Shown one piece after another: positions 54,644 to 64,000 of a stretch of DNA of 64,000 nucleotides. This DNA is from Legionellaceae bacterium (GTDB taxonomy: Bacteria > Pseudomonadota > Gammaproteobacteria > Legionellales > Legionellaceae). Both the position numbers and the translations under genes were made by a program. Position 1 is the first letter of the stretch. Each line of letters begins with the position of its first letter. The stretch lies in the NCBI GenBank assembly GCA_029213075.1, contig JARGPO010000048.1:1-64000 (forward strand), written 5' to 3'. The notes beneath the pieces are model-generated. The model saw only the letters and a program-made list of their open reading frames with translations. It made no database searches and was not told where the DNA came from.

Positions 54644-55897
54644 TTAAGCAATACCAGCTATTTTCTCTAAGTATTTTCCTAAACTACCCTTATTTGATTT
54701 TAAAACTTTTTCAGCGTTTGCAACTTGTGCATCACGATCTTGAGGACTCGCAAACATCGCAATTATACTCTCAACCAAATCATCTGCGTCACCTCTCCAT
54801 TCAATTGCATTTTGAGATTTTAATTCCTGACAAATGGATTTTGAATTGTGCATATATGGCCCACAAAAAACCGGCACGCCCATAACAATTGGTTCAAGCA
54901 CATTATGGCCGCCAATTGGCACAAGACTACCTCCAACAAAAGCATAATCACTTAATTTAAAAAACCCTAACAACTCACCAATGCAATCAAGAACAATCAC
55001 ATCTTCTTCTTGAGTGATTTTCTCATGCTGACTGCGCAAGCCTGTTTTAAAACCTAGTTTTTTAGATAACTCATATACAGCTTTAAACCTTTCTACATGT
55101 CTTGGAGCTATTAGTAAAATAATATCTGGGATAGCTTCTTGTAGCTTTTTAAGCCGCTCTAGCAATTGCTGCTCTTCATCATCATGAGTACTGGCTGCGA
55201 TTAAAATAGGACGATTACGTCCCCAAGCATTTTGTAACTCACTGAAATCTTTTAAATTATCTCCAGGATGAGGTAGATCAAACTTAATATTACCAACTAC
55301 GCTGACTATTTCAGGTCTGGCGCCTAGTTCCATATATCTTTCAGAGTCAATCTCACTTTGAGCACCAATAAAAGTGAAATTATTTAAAATAGGTTTAAAG
55401 AATTTCTTGGTTTTTAAATATTGGATAAAAGCCTTGTCAGATATTCGTGCATTAACCAAACCTAATTTAACTCCTGACAACTTGGCAAAATGTATAAGGT
55501 TAGGCCAAATTTCGGTTTCCATAATAATGCCGACCGGAGTATCAATTTTTTTAAAAAATCTCTTCAAACACCATGGTAGATCATACGGAACATATTGATG
55601 AGAGACTTTATCCTTAAACTTAGCAATAACTTGTTTAGAACCAGATGGGGTCATAGTTGTTACTAGAACTTTTTTGTTATCTTTTAATAGTTCTTCAATT
55701 AATGGCGTTGCAGCAACTACCTCTCCTAGAGAGACGGCGTGAACCCAGACATCTACAGATATTCTAGCACGACTTGCAAGTTCAAATCGCTCAGAAATCC
55801 TCTCACGATAAGCAGGATTTGTTTTACTTCTAATGAATAACCTAAGAACAATTAAAGGGACAAAAACATACATAAAAAAAGTGTAAACACGACGCAT
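54644..55897 (-). CDS. waaA: Kdo transferase
   Basis: Adds Kdo residues to lipid IVA at the inner membrane. ATG at 55897 with GGAG upstream gives 417 residues. N-terminal membrane anchor (VYTFFMYVFVPLIVLRLF), then a GT-B fold: DVWVHAVSLGEVVAATPLIEEL, MTPSGSKQV, METEIWPNLI with conserved Glu, LVNARISDKAF, ASTHDDEEQQLL, and GGSLVPIGGHNVLEP. Divergent from djlA, the same neighbourhood as in Legionella and Coxiella. Confidence 0.95.
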   Translation of the reverse strand: MRRVYTFFMYVFVPLIVLRLFIRSKTNPAYRERISERFELASRARISVDVWVHAVSLGEVVAATPLIEELLKDNKKVLVTTMTPSGSKQVIAKFKDKVSHQYVPYDLPWCLKRFFKKIDTPVGIIMETEIWPNLIHFAKLSGVKLGLVNARISDKAFIQYLKTKKFFKPILNNFTFIGAQSEIDSERYMELGARPEIVSVVGNIKFDLPHPGDNLKDFSELQNAWGRNRPILIAASTHDDEEQQLLERLKKLQEAIPDIILLIAPRHVERFKAVYELSKKLGFKTGLRSQHEKITQEEDVIVLDCIGELLGFFKLSDYAFVGGSLVPIGGHNVLEPIVMGVPVFCGPYMHNSKSICQELKSQNAIEWRGDADDLVESIIAMFASPQDRDAQVANAEKVLKSNKGSLGKYLEKIAGIA

Positions 55898-56018
55898 AAG
55901 CAAAAACTCCAGATAATAATATTAGCTTGTAAATCTCAATACCTTAATTTTCCTAGGATTATACACCTAACTTGAATTATAATAAGCCTTTAATTTATAT
56001 AAATCATAAAGAGCTCTG

Positions 56019-56915
56019 ATGGAAATACATCCACACTTCACTAAAAAAATTTGGTGGGGAAAAATGATTGGTGCATTTTTTGGCTTCCTAATGGGAGGAC
56101 CAATCGGTGCATTATTTGGAATAATGATCGGTAATTTTTTTGACCGTGGGTTAGTTGAACATTTCTCAAAACCTTTTTGGCATTTCTATAATGAGAAGGA
56201 TCAAGATACCCAGGCTGTGTTTTTTGAATCTATGTTTTTAATTCTTGGGCATATCGCTAAAACCAATGGTCGCGTGTCAAAACCAGACATAGAGTGCGCT
56301 AGCGATATAATGAGCAAAATGAATTTGAAGAAAAATCAAAAAGAAGAGGCAAAAGATCATTTTAATAATGGCAAGAAAAAAGATTTTAATTTGTATAAAA
56401 CTTTAGACAGCCTACAAAAAGCTATCGGTAAAAAACCAACATTAATCAGATTATTTGTTGAAACCATCTATAATTACATTCGTGAAACAGGAGTATCCTT
56501 AAACAAGCTTGAAGTTTTAAACAATATACTAGCTAGTCTAAGAATGGCACCACTTCAACAACAAAGCCACTTTACAGATGAGTTTCAGTGGTATGAAACA
56601 AGACAAAGAGCTTATAGAGGTCAGCAGTATTCTAATTACCGTGAACAACAGCAATCGTCATCATCTCAGCAAAATTACAAACCATGGTATGGTCAATCTT
56701 TTAACATCGATGATTATTATACAGCTCTAGGATTAGAAACAACTGCTAACCATCAAGAAGTTAAAAAAGCCTATAGGCGCCAAATAAGTCTTAACCACCC
56801 TGATAAGTTAATTGCCAAGGGAGGCTCTGAAAAAGAAATAAAAATTGCCAACGAAAAAACCCAGCGTATTCGTAAAGCCTATGAAGAAATTTGTAAATCA
56901 CGCGGCTGGAAGTAA
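56019..56915 (+). CDS. djlA: DnaJ-like membrane protein DjlA
   Basis: 298 residues: a Gly-rich N-terminal membrane segment (MIGAFFGFLMGGPIGALFGIMIGNFF), a TerB-like helical domain (about 60-175), a Gln/Ser-rich linker and a C-terminal J domain with DYYTALGLE and the HPD motif (SLNHPDKLIAKG) that stimulates DnaK. In Legionella DjlA matters for intracellular growth. Divergent from waaA; followed by a repeat-rich gap. Confidence 0.93.
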   Translation: MEIHPHFTKKIWWGKMIGAFFGFLMGGPIGALFGIMIGNFFDRGLVEHFSKPFWHFYNEKDQDTQAVFFESMFLILGHIAKTNGRVSKPDIECASDIMSKMNLKKNQKEEAKDHFNNGKKKDFNLYKTLDSLQKAIGKKPTLIRLFVETIYNYIRETGVSLNKLEVLNNILASLRMAPLQQQSHFTDEFQWYETRQRAYRGQQYSNYREQQQSSSSQQNYKPWYGQSFNIDDYYTALGLETTANHQEVKKAYRRQISLNHPDKLIAKGGSEKEIKIANEKTQRIRKAYEEICKSRGWK

Positions 56916-56920
56916 GTACC

Positions 56921-56949
56921 GGAGATTTCTCGCTTTGCTCGAAATGACG
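56921..56949 (-). repeat. CGTCATT...AATCTCC dispersed repeat, copy B
   Basis: GGAGATTTCTCGCTTTGCTC on the + strand; the reverse strand begins CGTCATTTCGAGC and matches 26401-26430 at about 23 of 29 bases. It is followed by several short TGACG units up to 56978. Confidence 0.5.
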
Positions 56950-56997
56950 TGATGACGGGGGATGTGACGTATGACGGAGATACTAAACTAGTATACC

Positions 56998-57963
56998 CTA
57001 ATCGAATTTCACGCCTTCTTTTTTGAGTAGCTCGGCTATTTTCCCCGCCATAACTTTATGAGTCATAGTTGAGGGGTGAATTGGATCAAAGAAAAAGAAC
57101 CCTTCACAACTATCTTTAGGTTTATTTTCATCAACTATTGATGATGCTAAATTTAACATTAAATTAGTTGATAATGGTGCTGCTGGCTCTGACTCGTAAC
57201 AAGTATCTGTAATATTAGTGAAGCCATATTTACCTGGGTTTTCCATTGCATCAGAAAATGCCTTGTCAGCGTCAAATAAAATCCACTGAACATTTGGATA
57301 TTTCACTTTTAATTCATCTACATTTTTCATCAAAGATTCATTATGTAACTTTGATGAAAGGGTTAACTCTTTATCAGCGTGAAATAATCTAGCAGCTGGT
57401 GATTTACCCATGTCTGGAATATTAATGACCAAAACATGTTTTGCACCTTTCTCAACCAAATATTCTAAGCTTCGTCTAATTCCTGCATTTACCTCTATAA
57501 CCGTTTCTTTTGGAGTCTCATAAGTTGCTGCAATATAGTTATTAGAACCCATCCAGACAGCAAACAAACTTTTATCATCAGCTTTGTCATGATGAGAAAG
57601 AAGATAACTATCAATTTCTCTACTCAATGAGAATAAAATCCCATCTTCATCCGGAGCTCTAGTAGTAATAGCAATCCCTTCATAAGAAACACCTGCCCCA
57701 CCAAACGCATAGTCGAGCAAGTGATTATTCCAGTTTTTTGGATATAAAGATTTTGCTAAAATTTCAACCCAAACCGGGCCATTACTAAATCTTCCTTTAT
57801 AATAAGGAGGTGATGGAGGTAGTTGATGTTTAAAATACTCATACAAGTTACCGTTATCTGACAAGCTATCACCAAAAACTACTATTTTGTTTAATGGCGC
57901 TGAAAATGCGGCTGTTGAAAATAACAGCCCACCAATAATAACTATCAAAAACTTTTTAAACAT
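56998..57963 (-). CDS. Secreted GDSL (SGNH) lipase/lysophospholipase
   Basis: 321 residues with a signal peptide (MFKKFLIVIIGGLLFSTAAFSA). Block I VVFGDSLSDNGNLYEYF with the nucleophilic Ser, FSNGPVWVEILA, block III WMGSNNYIA (Gly/Asn oxyanion) and block V FFFDPIHPSTMTHKVMA with catalytic Asp and His. Similar in layout to Legionella PlaA and thermolabile-hemolysin type lipases, which cleave (lyso)phospholipids, cholesterol-linked or not. Transcribed 10 bases after deaD. Exact substrate unproven. Confidence 0.9.
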   Translation of the reverse strand: MFKKFLIVIIGGLLFSTAAFSAPLNKIVVFGDSLSDNGNLYEYFKHQLPPSPPYYKGRFSNGPVWVEILAKSLYPKNWNNHLLDYAFGGAGVSYEGIAITTRAPDEDGILFSLSREIDSYLLSHHDKADDKSLFAVWMGSNNYIAATYETPKETVIEVNAGIRRSLEYLVEKGAKHVLVINIPDMGKSPAARLFHADKELTLSSKLHNESLMKNVDELKVKYPNVQWILFDADKAFSDAMENPGKYGFTNITDTCYESEPAAPLSTNLMLNLASSIVDENKPKDSCEGFFFFDPIHPSTMTHKVMAGKIAELLKKEGVKFD

Positions 57964-57973
57964 CTAAAAACTC

Positions 57974-59668
57974 CTATGCACTAACTGAAGTTAAATTCAA
58001 TTGGCGACCACAAACCCAAGCTTTATTTAAAGCATGCATCTTATCTTTACCAATATTCTTTGGCAACCTAACTGTTGAATGATCATCGTGTATTTTCAAC
58101 CCTGTTATATGCTTGCTTTGTAACCCTGATTCATTGGCAATCGCACCAACAATATTACCAGGCTTAACCCCATGCACACGTCCAACGTCTAGACGATACA
58201 TTTCTTGTGTAGAGTCATCAAAATCACTTCTCTCATTCTGACGTGGACCTCTTGGCTTGTCAAAACGAGTATTCATTTTAGACTTTTTCGAAAAAGAACC
58301 TTCAATCTTATGACGAGGCTCTCTTCGCTCTTCCTTAACAGGAGGCAATGTTACCTGCCAAGGTTTATCTTGGTTTAGCATTAATGCTAATACAGCTGCA
58401 ACATCAACAGGTGATGCGCCTTCATTTTCTTTCAAATATGTCTCAATAATATTTTTATAAGACGGCAATTGAGCATGCTCCATTCGCTCATTTATTTTTT
58501 TCATAAATCGAGCTTCTCGAGCTTGTTGAATCATAAAATTATTTGGAATAGCTGTTTTAATAATTTTTTGCCTAGTATGACGCTCAATAATTGACAGCAT
58601 TCTTGATTCTCTTGGCGTCACAAATAAAATTGTTACCCCACTTCTTCCAGCTCTACCAGTACGACCAATTCTATGAACATAAGTTTCACAGTCATGCGCC
58701 ATATCATAGTTTATCACATGAGTTACTCTTTCAACGTCCAAGCCACGTGCAGCAACATCTGTTGCTACCAACACATCAATTACCCCTTGCTTGAACTGGG
58801 AAATAATTTTTTCACGCAATGACTGAGTTATGTCACCATGAATCGCCATGGCACGATGCCCTTGAGATATTAATGTATCAGCAACTTGCTCCGTGCTACT
58901 TTTCGTTCTAACAAAAACGATAACGCCTTGATAGTCTTCAACTGCCAAGGTACGAAGTAATGCATCTGACTTTTGTGCCTGAGAAGCAAAAATAAACCGC
59001 TGCTCAACAGCTTGCACAGTTGCCGTTGCCATTTTAATTTCTACAGATACAGGATCATTTAAGTATTTAGTAGCAATTTGCCGAATTCTAGAAGGCATGG
59101 TTGCAGAAAATAAAGCTATTTGTCTCTTTTCAGGAAGTTTGGCCAAGACAGTTTCGACATCTTCAATGAAACCCATTCGTAACATTTCATCTGCTTCATC
59201 CAAAACAAAAGTGCTAAGGTTACTTAATTTTAATGTTCCGCGCTCAATATGATCTAAAATTCTGCCTGGAGTTCCGACAACAATTTGCGAACCTTCACGT
59301 AATTTTTTTAACTGAGGACGATAATCTTGACCACCACATAACACAGTAACAAGTGATTTACTCTTAAAATATGATCCAAGCTTTTCAATATGCTCGCCAA
59401 CCTGAATGGCCAGCTCCCTAGTTGGAGCTAAAATTAGCGCTTGTGGCGACTGAATGTTTGGATTTAGGTTTTGTAAAATAGGAATACCAAAAGCCGCAGT
59501 TTTACCTGTGCCGGTTTGTGCCAACGCAATCATATCTCTATTTTGTAACATCCAAGGAATTGTTTGCTCTTGAATAGGAGATGGGTTGGTAAAACCTAGA
59601 TCTGCTATTGATTTTAATATATTATCTGCTAAATTAAGGCTATCGAAAGTTATTTGGTCGCTTGACAT
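57974..59668 (-). CDS. deaD: DEAD-box RNA helicase DeaD/CsdA
   Basis: 564 residues. Helicase core with Q motif, ALAQTGTGKTAAFGIP, PTRELAIQV, DEADEML, SATMP, and HRIGRTGRAGRSG. A basic linker (PPVKEERREPRHKIEG) leads to a C-terminal DbpA-type RNA-binding domain (MYRLDVGRVHGVKPGNIVGA ... VRLPKNI). Acts in ribosome assembly and mRNA turnover, especially in the cold. A long upstream gap (over 500 bases) may include a regulatory leader. Confidence 0.95.
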   Translation of the reverse strand: MSSDQITFDSLNLADNILKSIADLGFTNPSPIQEQTIPWMLQNRDMIALAQTGTGKTAAFGIPILQNLNPNIQSPQALILAPTRELAIQVGEHIEKLGSYFKSKSLVTVLCGGQDYRPQLKKLREGSQIVVGTPGRILDHIERGTLKLSNLSTFVLDEADEMLRMGFIEDVETVLAKLPEKRQIALFSATMPSRIRQIATKYLNDPVSVEIKMATATVQAVEQRFIFASQAQKSDALLRTLAVEDYQGVIVFVRTKSSTEQVADTLISQGHRAMAIHGDITQSLREKIISQFKQGVIDVLVATDVAARGLDVERVTHVINYDMAHDCETYVHRIGRTGRAGRSGVTILFVTPRESRMLSIIERHTRQKIIKTAIPNNFMIQQAREARFMKKINERMEHAQLPSYKNIIETYLKENEGASPVDVAAVLALMLNQDKPWQVTLPPVKEERREPRHKIEGSFSKKSKMNTRFDKPRGPRQNERSDFDDSTQEMYRLDVGRVHGVKPGNIVGAIANESGLQSKHITGLKIHDDHSTVRLPKNIGKDKMHALNKAWVCGRQLNLTSVSA

Positions 59669-60193
59669 ATTATTCCTGATAAATCAATGAAAAAACTGGT
59701 CAGTATAATATCAGGATTACGCTGCCATTGCACGCTTTATTTTTAAATTATTTGCAAATCTTAGCATCAAATCATTACAAACCACTACAAAAAACCATAT
59801 AAGCCAACTTCTGACTGACCTACAAGCTTCTTCTCCATATCACAAAAAATGAGCTTACAAGATCTGTATGTATAAAACGAGCGCTTCTAAAGATTGTAAC
59901 TCAACCTATATTGACAAAATATGGTTGCTTTGGTTTATATAAGTCTTGTTGAGTATTAGTACACCAAATTTATTTTTGAATAATTTATGTCGATTTTTAA
60001 GATCCAAACACCAGTCCTGAGTCAAATGGTCGACAAAAATCCATCCAAAGCAGCACCCAGCCTGTTTCTGTCCTTTATACGGCCTTGCATTTACTTTACT
60101 TTACTGTACTGTACAGTACTTGCATGATACAATATTGCGTCATGGCGCCCTTATTTTGGGCTTCTTTTTGCAAATATTTTGAGGTATAAAATT
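59669..60193. other. Divergent intergenic region of deaD and the CaaX protein
   Basis: About 525 bases. On the + strand TTGACA at 59911-59916 with a TTTATA 17 bp later is a possible distal promoter. Close to the CaaX gene lie a TTTAC triple repeat, a 14-bp palindrome and an extended -10. The remaining sequence on the deaD side shows no clear element. Confidence 0.55.
60090..60133 (+). promoter_or_regulatory. CpxR-like box, palindrome and extended -10 upstream of the CaaX gene
   Basis: TTTAC occurs three times in tandem at 60090-60094, 60095-60099 and 60100-60104. The first and third make TTTAC-N5-TTTAC, the complement of the CpxR consensus GTAAA-N5-GTAAA. The perfect palindrome GTACTGTACAGTAC follows at 60106-60119, over the -35 position, and TGATACAAT (TACAAT at 60128-60133) gives an extended -10. 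GAGGT at 60181-60185 is the ribosome site. The box sits just upstream of the -35, a normal site for an activator. Confidence 0.55.
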
Positions 60194-60502
60194 ATGAAGA
60201 ATACTGGCAATAAAGTATCAACAATAGAAGAAGAAACTGGGATTAGAGTCACACCTGGAGATGCAGTACCTACAACAGAAGACCGAACAGATATTAGAGT
60301 AACACCTATAGTTAATATTGATAGCGACGAAGAATATTATGCGGCTCATCCTCCAGCCTCTAGCTTAATTACACTAAGTTTTATGAATGGGCAAATGGCA
60401 AATGCAACCCCTAGAAATCCTAGAAACTGGCAAATGGTTGTTCGTAACGAAGAAGACCAACAAAAAGAAGAAGAAAGTAACAAAGGATGTACAATTTCTT
60501 AA
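60194..60502 (+). CDS. Small protein with C-terminal CaaX prenylation box, predicted effector
   Basis: ATG at 60194 with GAGGT nine bases upstream gives 102 residues; an in-frame TTG five codons earlier is less likely. No signal peptide or membrane segment. The N-terminal part has two TxIRVTP units (TGIRVTPGD, TDIRVTPIV) around an acidic segment. The tail reads RNEEDQQKEEESNKGCTIS: a glutamate block followed by C-T-I-S, which fits the CaaX box recognised by eukaryotic farnesyltransferase (X = Ser). Bacteria do not prenylate proteins, so this points to a protein modified inside a host cell. A CpxR-like site upstream supports effector-type regulation. Function otherwise unknown. Confidence 0.65.
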   Translation: MKNTGNKVSTIEEETGIRVTPGDAVPTTEDRTDIRVTPIVNIDSDEEYYAAHPPASSLITLSFMNGQMANATPRNPRNWQMVVRNEEDQQKEEESNKGCTIS

Positions 60503-60653
60503 ACTTCAAATTAAGGGGGTTATATATCATTAAAAAATAAACTCCCTTAATTGATATCATTAGAACACCATTGACTCAAAATATAATTCCTCGACAAACT
60601 TCCAAGCAATAGTCTAAGTACGCGATGCAAAATCAAAACCACTTGGATTAGCA

Positions 60654-62696
<2,043 letters not shown>

Positions 62697-62756
62697 TTAA
62701 ACTACTAGTTTCATGAATATAGTTATTGCAATACCAAATATATTTAAATGAGTTAC

Positions 62757-63296
62757 CTAGCCAAAAGATAAGAAACTATGAGAACGTTTAATTTTAACAC
62801 TCTTTTTCTGGATAGAATCATCATCTGATTTTAAAAACATTTGCGTATAATATAGCTTGCCTTGACTATCTTGTGCAATGCCAATACCAGTTAGATTATA
62901 GTTACCGACAATATTTCTTCTATGCCCAGAACTTTTAATCCAACCGTTGGCAACAACTTCTGCTGTTTTGTAATTATATGCAACATTTTCAGCACCTGCC
63001 ATAGAGTTAGGGATTTCTTTATGCAAAACAGACATTCTATCTGCAAAACCATCATGACCAAATGGAACGACGTGCTTTGCCATATCTAGACTATGTTGTC
63101 TGGCCTCTGCTATCAAACGTTCATTCATAACTAATTTTGGTAATTTGTGTTGAACTCTATATTGATTAATATAGACAAGTATTTCTGTGGCTAAGTTTTG
63201 GTTTATGTTGGCATGCGAAGCCATTGGTAAAAGACCAATGACTACGCATAACCCGACTCTAGATCTTCGTAGACTACCTTTAATAATTCTGTTCAT
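62757..63296 (-). CDS. Secreted CAP/SCP-domain protein
   Basis: 179 residues from the ATG at 63296 with GGAGGG upstream (an in-frame GTG four codons earlier is not preferred). Signal peptide to about SHA (residue 29). CAP domain: VYINQYRVQHKLPKLVMN, AEARQHSLDMAKHVVPFGHDGF with metal-binding His, AENVAYNY, WIKSSGHRRNIVGNYNLTGIG and YYTQMFL. Members are secreted and of varied function. Follows purA by about 50 bases. Confidence 0.92.
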   Translation of the reverse strand: MNRIIKGSLRRSRVGLCVVIGLLPMASHANINQNLATEILVYINQYRVQHKLPKLVMNERLIAEARQHSLDMAKHVVPFGHDGFADRMSVLHKEIPNSMAGAENVAYNYKTAEVVANGWIKSSGHRRNIVGNYNLTGIGIAQDSQGKLYYTQMFLKSDDDSIQKKSVKIKRSHSFLSFG

Positions 63297-63345
63297 AAAA
63301 CCCTCCACTCTAATTAAACAACGAGAGTTCTAGGTAAGAAGCTCA

Positions 63346-64000
63346 CTATAAAAAAGGATCCTGAATAATAATTGTTGAATTTCTCTCAGGGCCAGTAGAT
63401 AACATAGAAACTTGGATTCCAAGTAATGATTCTATTTTTTGTATATATGCTATTGCATTTTTTGGTAGATCTGCCATTGCAGTAACATCAGCTGTACATT
63501 CAGACCAACCAGGCATTTCTTCATAAACAATTTCAATGCCTTCATAATCCTCAGCATCCTGTGGTGGACTAGTTAAGGCATTACCATTTTTATCTTTGTA
63601 AGCCACGGCTATTTTAATTGTTTCTAGACCATCTAAAACATCAAGTTTTGTTAAACATAGACCTGTTAAACTATTAAGCTCTATTGAACGCTTTAACAAA
63701 ACAGCGTCAAACCAACCACAACGACGAGATCTACCAGTTACTGCACCAAACTCATTACCCTTCTCTCCCAAATGCTGACCAACTTCATCATGCAATTCAG
63801 TAGGAAATGGTCCGCCACCAACTCTTGTTGTGTAAGCTTTAGTAATTCCTAATACATAGTCAATGTATCTTGGCCCAAATCCGCTGCCATTAGTAACACT
63901 ACCTACACACGTGTTAGAGGATGTAACATACGGGTATGTTCCATGATCAATATCTAAATAAACACCCTGTGCTCCTTCAAATAAGATAGCATCGCCACGA
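63346..64000 (-). CDS. purA: Adenylosuccinate synthetase, C-terminal part (runs off right edge)
   Basis: First committed step from IMP to AMP. The window holds the last 217 codons of a protein of about 430; the frame is open to the edge. Visible motifs: [28 protein letters not shown], the conserved GAQG...DxDxGTYP...TSSNT segment, [21 protein letters not shown]-like [24 protein letters not shown], and [18 protein letters not shown]. Complete at its C-terminus (TIIIQDPFL). Confidence 0.95.
   Translation of the reverse strand, partial: RGDAILFEGAQGVYLDIDHGTYPYVTSSNTCVGSVTNGSGFGPRYIDYVLGITKAYTTRVGGGPFPTELHDEVGQHLGEKGNEFGAVTGRSRRCGWFDAVLLKRSIELNSLTGLCLTKLDVLDGLETIKIAVAYKDKNGNALTSPPQDAEDYEGIEIVYEEMPGWSECTADVTAMADLPKNAIAYIQKIESLLGIQVSMLSTGPERNSTIIIQDPFL

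Noticed and set aside
60099-60120. LexA (SOS) box reading of the palindrome before the CaaX gene
   Set aside because: The CTG and CAG half sites are only 7 bases apart; the gammaproteobacterial SOS box needs CTG-N10-CAG.

Overview
The window looks like chromosome from an AT-rich, host-associated gammaproteobacterium, most likely of the Legionellales (Legionella/Coxiella/Berkiella/Aquicella type). The basis is its mix of gammaproteobacterial housekeeping genes (fis, a ferredoxin-yoaA-tsaB-Trm112-kdsB block, waaA next to djlA, dnaB-alr, aceEF-lpdA, htpG) with large, poorly conserved proteins that look like host-directed effectors. These carry ankyrin repeats with a U-box-like segment, a SopB/IpgD-type CX5R phosphatase motif, a C39/papain-like fold and a C-terminal CaaX box. 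No rRNA, tRNA, CRISPR array or intact transposase gene was seen. Genus-level placement is inference.

Layout. 0-9 kb: a methyltransferase-like gene, then a + strand operon for the lower part of leucine/isovalerate breakdown (acetoacetyl-CoA thiolase, small membrane protein, methylcrotonyl-CoA carboxylase beta, methylglutaconyl-CoA hydratase, carboxylase alpha, HMG-CoA lyase), then a polyprenyl diphosphate synthase. 9-12 kb: an outer-membrane barrel, a Cys-rich secreted protein, fis, a HisC-like aminotransferase. 12-17 kb: a patchy accessory zone with a 332-bp MITE bounded by a perfect 10-bp target duplication, a C39-like membrane protein, two broken genes (a GNAT with a one-base frameshift in an A8 tract, and a PaaK-like ligase missing its middle) and a GNAT-aminoglycoside-phosphotransferase fusion. 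17-29 kb: htpG, lpdA, aceF, aceE, a Cys-rich lipoprotein and a CPA2 antiporter, hsp20, tatC, an OlsB-like acyltransferase and a His-Pro-repeat secreted protein. 29-36 kb: one long minus-strand gene string dnaB-alr-17 kDa lipoprotein-etfB-etfA-ald-rpiA. 36-50 kb: an accessory/effector-like island (GDPD fused to a degenerate P-loop domain, SAM methyltransferase, CX5R phosphatase-like 1012-aa protein with an overlapping partner, U-box-like/ankyrin protein, outer-membrane protein plus DUF1554 protein, 1119-aa repeat protein). 50-60 kb: kdsB-Trm112-tsaB-yoaA-fdxA, waaA, djlA, a GDSL lipase, deaD. 60-64 kb: a 102-aa CaaX protein, fadH, a CAP-domain protein and the 3' part of purA.

How it fits together. 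The carboxylase/lyase operon, ETF, FadH, PDH complex and alanine dehydrogenase suggest a cell that lives on amino acids and lipids and feeds acetyl-CoA and pyruvate into central metabolism. Isovaleryl-CoA dehydrogenase and ETF-quinone oxidoreductase are not in the window. The most exciting material is the predicted effector set: the CaaX protein has a glutamate-rich tail and, upstream, a CpxR-like TTTAC-N5-TTTAC box, the same regulatory and targeting logic used by Dot/Icm effectors of Legionella. All functional statements about effectors are inferences from motifs read by eye.
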